Shown here: positions 55,971-64,000 of the stretch, piece by piece
How positions within the stretch are numbered: the first letter of the stretch is position 1
Layout: each line of letters starts with the position of its first letter
DNA from: Fragilariopsis cylindrus CCMP1102
Taxonomy: Eukaryota > Bacillariophyta > Bacillariophyceae > Bacillariales > Bacillariaceae
Reading direction: 5' to 3'
Length of the DNA: 64,000 nucleotides
NCBI GenBank assembly: GCA_900095095.1
Contig: FMBT01000301.1
Location: forward strand, 248,001-312,000
Notes under the pieces: model-generated
Database searches by the model: none
Seen by the model: the letters and a program-made list of their open reading frames with translations, nothing else
What the model was told of the DNA's origin: nothing
Made by a program: the position numbers and the translations under genes

Positions 55971-56745
55971 TGTTTACTATAGCTGCATTTATTTTATGCG
56001 CCAATCTTCTTAGAGGTACAGTACGCGACAAAACACACGATTAAAATGTCCGCATAATAATGTTCAGTATTCCTTTCTTGCATTTATTTGAATTTTCGCG
56101 CCGGGGGATCTGTTCGAAAGTATTAAATAAATCTCCACGTGGAACTAGTATTTAATATAAAAACTAAATCATGCCCAAAATTTTACTAGTATTTGTTAGT
56201 GAAGTATATAATAACAACTTTAGCATCAAATATATACACCTAAAAAGTCATTTGTTTTGGAAAATTAGATAACTAAGTTTACACTGGACCTATTGGATGG
56301 AGAACTGTCATATTCCTTAGTCTTGTAAGCCTACTTGTATCTCACAATGTAGGCTCACACACAACACACATTTTAGGGATTGTACACAAAAAAATATCTC
56401 ATTTGAAAGAGTATTGCAGAGGACAAGACCTTCTGGGCTGGGTGCACTAGCATCCACATGATATACTAGAACATTATGCTTGCCTCCTACAACTTTTTTG
56501 TTCCTGTGGTTGCAGAATGATATTCATTTTGCTGTTGTGGTAGGCACACAAACAACAAGATTTTTGGTCAGAAATGAACCATAAAATATCTCATTTGAAA
56601 GTGTTACAGAGGACAAGACCTTCTAGGTCGGGTGCACTAGCATCAACATGGTATACTAGAACATTGTGGTTGCCTCCTACCACTTTTTTGTTTCTGTGGT
56701 TGCAGAATAAATTACAGTCCACTGTTGTGGAAGGCACACTGATGA
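55614..56745 (+). repeat. 1,132-bp direct repeat, left copy
   Basis: It covers the 5' half of the BTB gene (bases 55614-55970), its upstream region and most of a 192-bp tandem array. It is repeated at 61180-62311 with a constant offset of 5,566 bp and no difference noted by eye. The BTB frame runs intact across the left edge, so this side keeps the original BTB context. The right edge abuts the copia element. Confidence 0.9.
56392..56745 (+). repeat. Tandem 192-bp repeats, two units
   Basis: Unit 1 starts at about 56392 and unit 2 at about 56584; both begin AAATATCTCATTTGAAAG. They share AGGACAAGACCTTCT, GGTGCACTAGCATC, TATACTAGAACATT, CTGTGGTTGCAGAAT and CTGTTGTGG.AGGCACAC. The array recurs at 61958-62311, where an inverted unit follows. 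Confidence 0.8.
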
Positions 56746-57162
56746 GATACTCAAGTCACTAGCACGTGGGACTAAGACCGTTACTAGAGAGTATTCAAAT
56801 ACAACAGCCCAGCCAGCCAGTTGCCACCAGGCGAGCTTGACCCATTCAAATCAACTCAATATCAACCACTCATTAGCTAGAATCGCGTATGAGTGATGGA
56901 TCAGTTGTAATAGGATGGATCCAACACCCAGTTGGATGCTAAGATAGATAGCTCATAATAACTTTAGACATTAGTTAATAACCAAAGTATACGCTATATC
57001 GTAGCTCAACAGTCTAAAGTTATATTGTCGCTTAAGCAACAATACTTTTAGAGACACTAAACAACGAAACAAAGACAACGGTAGGCAAACAGCCAAACAG
57101 CACCATAAACAGACAAAGACAGTAGTATACAAAATCGTATACCACAACAGACAACAAGCAAG

Positions 57163-58413
57163 ATGAAGGAAACAGAAGAAGAAATCGACTTAACCACCAT
57201 CACCCGCAATGCCATTCAACCTACACTACTCAGCATCAACAGAGCAAGAAGAGAAATCAGTAGACAGTTACAAACACGAGTTTGTGCTGATCCAGCGACA
57301 CATGATCATGGTCACTCCTATATCGTGTGGGACGCCACTGAATGGAGCAAGAAACGTCTTGTGACAGCTCAAATCACTCCACCAACCAACCCTGGAGAGT
57401 ACACTGGAGCGACGCACAATGCACACGAAATCCACAAGGCGAAGCTACTAGCTTGGAAAAGATACAAGTTAGCACAAGCAGCAACGCAGAAGATGATCAT
57501 GCATGCATTCAAAGACTACCATTTCCTAGAACTACAGGATAACAATGGTGACGTCATTGGCTACACAGCCATTGAATTATTCCAACACCTCATGGACCAG
57601 TATGTCCGACCAGAGGATGTAGCAGACCAAGTGACAGCATTACACAAGGTCCTGGAGCAACAGTATGATCCGACGGAAGAACCCCAAGTCTACTACAAGC
57701 TAGTTCAAGATGCTAGAAACACCCTGGAATCATTGAATGAATCAATTGATGAAGCAACGCTCATTCGTCATGGACTAAATCAGTTCAAGGAGCACATCGA
57801 TTTGAAACTGGATATCAAAGAGTGGAAGAAACAGGATACAGTCAACAAAACATGGAAGAAGTTCAAATCTCACTTCACTAAGGCCATCAATGACAACAAG
57901 AATGATACTGGAACACTCAAAGCACTTGGAATGGCCAATGCTGTCAAGGAGGAGATCAACAAAAACAAAGAAAACATGAAGGTATTCGCCCAAGCATCAA
58001 TGGAGGCCAACCAGAAGATCAACTTACTGGAACAACACTGCGCAGCCCTAATGGCAGAAAGACAACCACCACCACCACCACAACAAGCAACTGCTGTGGA
58101 CGCCAAATCACAACAAATCCAAGTGTTAACTGACCGTCTCAACCAACTTGAGCTCAACAAAGGAGGAGGTGGAGGAGGTGGAGGCTATCGCGCTCTCGGA
58201 AGCAACGCATTCCCCAAGAATGGAAAAGACGGCACTAGGACATGCCGACGTTGGTCCAATGATGAGTACTGTTGGACCTGTGGATTTGATATCAAACACA
58301 ACAGTATGACCTGCAAGTACATCAAGGATGAAGCAGCCCACAAGAAAGAGGCAACAGCAACCAACACGATGGGTGGATCTACTCGGAACTTGCATTTACG
58401 ATCTAACTTGTGA
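57163..58413 (+). CDS. copia gag-like protein
   Basis: A 416-aa frame within the copia element, with helical capsid-like content and a coiled stretch (about 265-300). A Gly run precedes a C-terminal zinc-knuckle-like region containing YCWTCG and HNSMTC. It would form the particle shell and bind element RNA. It belongs to a fossil element and is given only as a part. Confidence 0.75.
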   Translation: MKETEEEIDLTTITRNAIQPTLLSINRARREISRQLQTRVCADPATHDHGHSYIVWDATEWSKKRLVTAQITPPTNPGEYTGATHNAHEIHKAKLLAWKRYKLAQAATQKMIMHAFKDYHFLELQDNNGDVIGYTAIELFQHLMDQYVRPEDVADQVTALHKVLEQQYDPTEEPQVYYKLVQDARNTLESLNESIDEATLIRHGLNQFKEHIDLKLDIKEWKKQDTVNKTWKKFKSHFTKAINDNKNDTGTLKALGMANAVKEEINKNKENMKVFAQASMEANQKINLLEQHCAALMAERQPPPPPQQATAVDAKSQQIQVLTDRLNQLELNKGGGGGGGGYRALGSNAFPKNGKDGTRTCRRWSNDEYCWTCGFDIKHNSMTCKYIKDEAAHKKEATATNTMGGSTRNLHLRSNL

Positions 58414-58632
58414 TGGAGTTGGAGGAATGACAGTGCAATTGAAATAGAAACAACAAATAAAAATAAAACAACTATTAACCCAATTTCACACTGTTATTCT
58501 TCGAGCACCTATAAAAAACTAGCAGCAATCGTAGAAGATGAAGAATATATCGAAACTGTAGCAGATTCAGCAGCAACAGGACATTTCTTTCCTAATAAAG
58601 ATGACAAGAGTAACATCCATGACAAAATAAAA

Positions 58633-61179
58633 GTGATTTGTGCAAATAATCAATCCATGGTATCAGTAGCAACATCAAAATTAGATATCCCAGAATTAAC
58701 TGACAAGGCCAAAACAGCTTTTCACTTCAATGAAATGGATACACCACTACTCTCCATACCAGTATTAGCAGATGATGGCTGTAAGATTGAATTAACTGAA
58801 GACAATATCTTGGTAAAGAAAAATAATAAAATAATATTAAAAGGAATTAGAGACAAAACAACAACACTGTGGATGATACCAATCAAACATCGTGAGAAAG
58901 CAAGAATATTAGCACAACAACTTCCACCACTACCAACCCATGCAGCAAACAGTGCATATCATCAACCAACCTTAGCAAAATTAATGGCATACCACAATGC
59001 AAGTATCGGATCACTTCCGGTCAAAACACTATGCAATGCAATTGATAATGATTGGTTAACATCATTTCCAGGACTAACTAGCGCAGCAGTGAGAAGACAC
59101 CTACCAAAATCAATTTCAACAACAATGGGCCATTTGCACATGATTAGAAAAGGAATTAGGTCTACTACAAAACCAACAATCAGTGAAATAATGAATGAAG
59201 AATTAGATCCAGAACCAGTATTACCACCACCCATACGCGTCACCAACAGACAGCATACTGTGGCAGTGGATATAGTACCATTTGAAGAGTTAAAAGGAAT
59301 CATAGCAACAGATCTTCCAGGTCGGTTTCCTACTACCTCAGCTCAAGGCAATGCCTACGTCCTTGTGATGTACGATTATGATTCAAATACAATTAATGCA
59401 GTAGCAATCAAAAACAGAAAAACAGCATCATTAGTCCAAGGATACAATGAATTATTTGAAGACCTGAAGAAAGCTGGAATCAATCCAGTACTCCACCGAT
59501 TAGATAATGAAACTTCAAAGGAATTGATATTAGAAATTGAGAAAAAAGGATTAGACTACCAAATAGCATCGCCAGGAGACCATAGACTTAACCATGCAGA
59601 GCGAGCAATTCAGACATTCAAAAACCACTTCATTGCAGTTCTATATGGATGTGACAGTACGTTCCCTGCAAAGCAATGGGATCGAATCATCAAGCAAGCA
59701 GTTATGACATTAAATATGTGCAGGCCTTCCCGAATCAATCCAAAACTATCTGCATACCAACAAGTATGGGGAAACTTTGACTTCAACAAGACACCACTAG
59801 CTCCACCTGGATGCAAAGTAGTGGTACATGAAAGAGCAATGGAAAGAGGAGCATGGGCATGTCATGGAGTAGCTGGTTACTACATCGGACCAGCAATGAA
59901 GCACTACAGGAACTACATCAGTTACATCCCTGAAACAAAAGGAATTCGAACAACCAACACGATTGAATTCTTTCCAGAAAAAGTAGATATGCCAACAACA
60001 GCAACAACAGATCGATTAGCAAGAGCAGCTGAAGATCTAGCTGAAATACTACAAGCACCACACCCAGCAACTCCATTCCTACAACAAGGCACAGTCGTCA
60101 ACGACGCAATGGAGCAATTAAAAAAGATATTTACACCACCAACTAGAATTGAAACAGCAATGGCTGCACCAACTCCAAGGGTGTTAGAAACTGCTGTAGC
60201 AGCTCCAAGGGTGGATGTAAACAACAACAACAACAACAACAACCATAATCATTCTCCAAGGGTGGCAGCAACAACAACAACAACAACAGATCGATTACAA
60301 CGAGTACTAAACAGATTAACAACTAAATCTGCTCCAATTAGTGAACGGTCCAGTAGAAAAAGAACTAAATCAGTCCGATTTCCAGATAACTGTGAAGGAC
60401 CCAGTGCATTAAGGACTAAATTATCGCGAATTGCAGAAGAAATATTACCACATCCAATCGGTACTAAGATCAGAAAATCATTCAAAAAGACCTATCACAA
60501 TGGGATTATTACCTCATATGACAACGACCGTGAGTACTACATGATAGAGTACGAAGATGGTGATTCAGAGGAGCTCAGACACAGGACAGTACAGAAGTAT
60601 ATCATTACAGCCAATACAGAAATGGACCAAATGAAAAGATTAACAAGATCGAGCCTACAGGCTAAATCTGCAAACCACAAAAGAGAAGCAATGAAGATGG
60701 CATTCGATGCATTCAACGATTCAGACCTACCACTACACCATGCAATGCCAGTATTTGACGAAGTATCATCCAAAATGTTAGAATACAGGCATCTAATCAA
60801 TCATTCGGATCCAGAAATACGCAAACAGTGGCAACTATCAGGTGCAAATGAATTCGGAAGGACCATGCAGGGAGTAGGGAAATCAAGGAAGGAAGAAGAT
60901 CGAATAGAAGGAACCGATACAATGCACTTGATCCACAAGAAAGACATCCCCAAGAACAAGAAGATAACTTATGCAAGATTTGTCAGTGAAATCAGATTAC
61001 AGAAAGCAGAAATCCATCGGACGCGAATGACAGCAGGAGGTGATAGGTTAGATGATTATGAAGGCAAAACAAGTACTGAGACAGCAGGATTAGAGACGAT
61101 CAAGATCCATCTCAACAGTACCATCTCAAGAGCAAAATTGGGCGCAAAATACTTATGTATTGATATTGGAAATATGTAC
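58633..61179 (+). CDS. copia pol-like region (protease end, integrase, start of RT region)
   Basis: An aspartic-protease-like motif (ADSAATGHF) lies just upstream of the listed start. The frame then carries the integrase: a His-rich pre-integrase part, the core (TDLPGRFP, HRLDNETSKE, NHAERAIQTFKNHF) and copia-typical downstream blocks (GYYIGPAMKHYRNY). A linker and the first part of the reverse-transcriptase region follow. Part of a broken fossil element. Confidence 0.75.
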
Positions 61180-61536
61180 TACGTTCGTTAAGAATTTTAT
61201 CATCCTTTTCCATTGAGATGGAGAGATGTCTGGGAATGTGATTTCTGTAAAATTAGCTGCCGTGCTTTCTCCGTAACTATCATTTTTCTTTGAGGCAAGC
61301 AACGCATCCACGTACCGGCTTTGGGATGCCAAGACTGTTGTGTAATGCCAGAACACCTTCTTCGTCGTTGGTGTCTCGTCATCATTCGTCGTATTATTAC
61401 CTCCTCCATCTCCCTGCTCTCCCCCAACAATAACCTTTAGATTGGCGACCGCACATCTTAAACTGCTGCGTTTGCGTTCTTCTTCGTTGTCGCCCTCCAG
61501 CTTACGGTTCTTGCTATCTTCAGTCATCGTCGTCAT
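61180..61536 (-). pseudogene. Duplicated 5' half of the BTB gene
   Basis: From the ATG at 61536 it codes the same first 118 residues as the BTB gene at 55970 (through RMIKFLTNV), with the same upstream sequence. It then runs into the copia segment for a few codons before a stop. It lacks the helices after the BTB core and is probably not a working adaptor, though its promoter region is intact. Confidence 0.75.
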
Positions 61537-62311
61537 TGTTTACTATAGCTGCATTTATTTTATGCGCCAATCTTCTTAGAGGTACAGTACGCGACAAAAC
61601 ACACGATTAAAATGTCCGCATAATAATGTTCAGTATTCCTTTCTTGCATTTATTTGAATTTTCGCGCCGGGGGATCTGTTCGAAAGTATTAAATAAATCT
61701 CCACGTGGAACTAGTATTTAATATAAAAACTAAATCATGCCCAAAATTTTACTAGTATTTGTTAGTGAAGTATATAATAACAACTTTAGCATCAAATATA
61801 TACACCTAAAAAGTCATTTGTTTTGGAAAATTAGATAACTAAGTTTACACTGGACCTATTGGATGGAGAACTGTCATATTCCTTAGTCTTGTAAGCCTAC
61901 TTGTATCTCACAATGTAGGCTCACACACAACACACATTTTAGGGATTGTACACAAAAAAATATCTCATTTGAAAGAGTATTGCAGAGGACAAGACCTTCT
62001 GGGCTGGGTGCACTAGCATCCACATGATATACTAGAACATTATGCTTGCCTCCTACAACTTTTTTGTTCCTGTGGTTGCAGAATGATATTCATTTTGCTG
62101 TTGTGGTAGGCACACAAACAACAAGATTTTTGGTCAGAAATGAACCATAAAATATCTCATTTGAAAGTGTTACAGAGGACAAGACCTTCTAGGTCGGGTG
62201 CACTAGCATCAACATGGTATACTAGAACATTGTGGTTGCCTCCTACCACTTTTTTGTTTCTGTGGTTGCAGAATAAATTACAGTCCACTGTTGTGGAAGG
62301 CACACTGATGA
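61180..62311 (+). repeat. 1,132-bp direct repeat, right copy
   Basis: Copy of 55614-56745. Its left edge joins the copia segment with a shared TAC-type microhomology. Its right edge runs on without a break into an inverted unit of the same repeat family (AAGGCACACTGATG|AAGGCACAC). This side therefore looks like the uninterrupted version of the locus. Confidence 0.9.
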
Positions 62312-62480
62312 AGGCACACGTTGTTCATTTCTGATTGAAAATCATTCTGTTTGTGTGCCTTCCACAACAGTGGATTGTAATTTATTCTGCAACCACAGAA
62401 ACAGAAAACTGGTAGGAGGCAACTGCAATGTTCTAGTATACTAGAAGGATGTTAGTGTACCCAACCCTTGTAACACATGT
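62140..62480. repeat. Inverted repeat formed by repeat units
   Basis: The unit ending at 62305 (TGTGGTTGCAGAATAAATTACAGTCCACTGTTGTGGAAGGCACAC region) is followed by its reverse complement at about 62335-62450 (GTGTGCCTTCCACAACAGTG, then TTTATTCTGCAACCACAGAA). The arms are separated by about 45 bp and are nearly perfect at the centre, so a long hairpin is possible. It may be a foldback or MITE family. Confidence 0.75.
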
Positions 62481-62790
62481 TTCCTTGGTACTGCAGATAT
62501 GCCTAATTACATTCCTTACCACCGTAGCCATACTCAATAAAAAGTTACGGACTGTCAAATATGCCCACTTTTAAAACGAAGTTTTAGGGCGTTTTTATCT
62601 GTTGGCGTCCAGACCGGTCATCGGGCGAAGTGGTGGTACTGTACTCTACTAGTGATTTTCAGTATTCCTTTCTTGTTCGGGGGATGTTGCTGTGACTAAA
62701 GGGGATAGAGGCTTTATTTTGAACTGCGAACAAAACCTCGTCGTAGCACGACCTTTAAAGGAGGACCCTAATACAGTACGACCTACAGCA

Positions 62791-62824
<34 letters not shown>

Positions 62825-63750
62825 TGAGAGTTAGCATGAACTGATTGAACACATACAATCAATAGATTCGGCAACCTAGAAATCCTAATTATAAGCGCTC
62901 ATTCTTGTTTCTTACACAAGACAGAACGAAAGTACGACGATTTTTTGTGGAGAATAATAACGATCGTTTATTTCTTTTTTAATTATTACTACTTTTACTT
63001 ATCGGTCGTGTCCGTTGGACGGGTCCTTCCATCAAAAAAATTGTATATGCTATATTGTCGTATCCTCATATCTCATTGATGAATTTCGTATCGTAAAGTG
63101 GAACCTCGTTCGCAAATACTTTCTTAACAGAATCAAAGGATAGACGACGTATTTAAGATAGATATACAAAAACTAAGAACGACGTAACATTCGCAGCAGA
63201 ATAAATCCACGTGATGGGGATAATCTTATTTGCTGATGCTGTTATCCTCGGTTCTTCCTTTGCTTATGACGGGTACTTGGTTTCATTCGATAGATTAGTT
63301 CAATGTTAGGCGACAACCAAATTGCCTCGGTAGACACGGAGCAGAGAGCTATAGGTGCTGCCGTTAGCAGAGCAATACAATGCACCACAATATTCTCGTC
63401 GCAAACAGATAGAGAGCGAGAGATTGATTCGGAGTATAATTGAGGATGCGTATGTATGATACATAGCATATCAGGATTAAGTCGCATTTACTTATTGCAT
63501 CATTCAAATCGACATCTGAAGTAAATTGGCAGGGAAAGGTAGCAGATCATCGATGAAGTTAAGGAAAGAGAGAGAGGGAGGGGAGGGGGGGGGGGGGGGT
63601 AAGTTAGGGGATGGAAGTTTTCGTTCAGTACGATTTGGGCAGCGTAAAGATAAAAAAATGGTTGCAGAAACAAATACAGTATAGATCGACTCACCTTTTA
63701 TTTAATCATATCATTGTATAGACATAGAAATCTTTCTCGTGTGTGTTAAC
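62481..63750. other. Intergenic, no gene recognised
   Basis: It contains a TA run (about 62791-62823) and a G-run (about 63587-63599) next to GA-rich sequence. Short frames at 63242-63694 on the minus strand have no domain. It lies 3' of the partial gene at the right edge. Confidence 0.5.
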
Positions 63751-64000
63751 TTAGTTTGATGATGGACCACCACTGCCACTTCCACCACCATATCCTCCTC
63801 CAGATGACGGATTATTCGAACGGTAATTATACTGATTGGGTGACGACGGTGACGGACCAGTTGCTGCCGTAGACGACGATACATTAGGTGGTGCATGGCT
63901 CCTTAAAGGTTGTTGCTGTAATAATGCCGCTAGTAAAAATTCTTGTTGTTGTTGATTTGTTCCTGCTGCTCCTGTTGTTGTTGAATTGTTATTAGTATTC
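63751..64000 (-). CDS. C-terminal part of a low-complexity protein (cut by window edge)
   Basis: The minus-strand frame is open from the window end to a TAA at 63751-63753 (about 82 residues), with no start inside. It reads TGAAGTNQQQQEFLLAALLQ, a Pro/Ser-rich stretch (SSTAATGPSPSSPNQYNY) and a Gly/Ser tail (GGGYGGGSGSGGPSSN). EFLLAALLQQQ may be a short amphipathic helix. Composition matches other proteins here, so it is probably the 3' end of a real gene. Function cannot be told from this part. Confidence 0.55.
   Translation of the reverse strand, partial: NTNNNSTTTGAAGTNQQQQEFLLAALLQQQPLRSHAPPNVSSSTAATGPSPSSPNQYNYRSNNPSSGGGYGGGSGSGGPSSN

Larger units (their letters stand above)
56746..61179 (+). 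mobile_element. Ty1/copia LTR retrotransposon, CoDi-like, broken
   Basis: A copia-order element on the plus strand. A non-coding leader that may include a 5' LTR (56746-57162) is followed by gag and then pol, with protease and integrase ahead of the reverse-transcriptase region. The gag zinc knuckle and protein style resemble diatom CoDi elements; the lineage is not assigned. It is broken (about one large break), and no pair of element LTRs can be shown here. It sits between two identical 1,132-bp copies of host sequence. Open gag and pol frames and identical flanks suggest a young insertion or rearrangement. Confidence 0.8.

Noticed and set aside
55614-62311. The 1,132-bp repeats as the copia element's own LTRs
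   Set aside because: They contain half of a host BTB gene whose frame continues beyond the left copy, so they are host sequence.

Overview
The window looks like nuclear DNA of a diatom, most likely a raphid pennate close to Fragilariopsis or Pseudo-nitzschia. This is inference from recall, not a search. The signs are: AT-rich intergenic DNA full of microsatellites; proteins stuffed with Asn, Asp, Ser, Thr and Gln runs; small introns (about 120-330 bp) with GTAAGT-type donors; an ankyrin-like family known to me from these diatoms; a MYND protein with the algal 'PYQ...IFAP' tail; and a CoDi-type Ty1/copia element. I find no bacterial or organellar features and no convincing tRNA or rRNA.

Layout. 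1-1.8 kb: a perfect 652-bp direct repeat. 2.0-2.6 kb: a basic protein with two similar helical modules. 3.3-4.7 kb: two low-complexity ORFs. 6.0-9.5 kb: a STELLO/DUF288-like Golgi protein. 10-15 kb: an unidentified relic, a MYND protein, a TA-flanked MITE-like palindrome and a TTAA-flanked foldback element. 15.7-17.0 kb: a SWIM zinc-finger protein and a second MYND-like protein, converging. 17.4-26.8 kb: two tandem, spliced, five-membrane-span paralogues. 28-30 kb: a three-exon secreted fasciclin-domain protein flanked by diverged direct repeats. 31-35 kb: no gene, but degraded leucine-rich-repeat-like relics. 35-43 kb: a low-complexity protein, a sulfotransferase and an ankyrin-like protein. 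43-44.9 kb: an EF-hand membrane protein. 46-50.7 kb: a head-to-head sulfotransferase and GT17-like glycosyltransferase pair. 51.7-54.8 kb: a six-exon SLC4-type anion transporter. 55-62.3 kb: a BTB gene whose 5' half is repeated, with 100% identity by eye, on both sides of a broken copia element. The right end holds the C-terminal part of another low-complexity gene.

How the genes fit together: four predicted type II Golgi enzymes (STELLO-like, two sulfotransferases, GT17-like) and one secreted adhesion-type protein lie within about 45 kb. Two are divergently paired, which suggests a loose neighbourhood for cell-surface glycan assembly and sulfation. The five-span paralogues, the EF-hand protein and the SLC4 transporter add membrane functions.

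The most unusual items are: (1) an in-register U_UUA_AAC heptamer exactly where the SLC4 gene must change frame; (2) the 1,132-bp perfect direct repeats around the copia segment; (3) the foldback TTAA element with internal tandem repeats. Splice sites were placed by eye from frame, GT/AG signals and family continuity.
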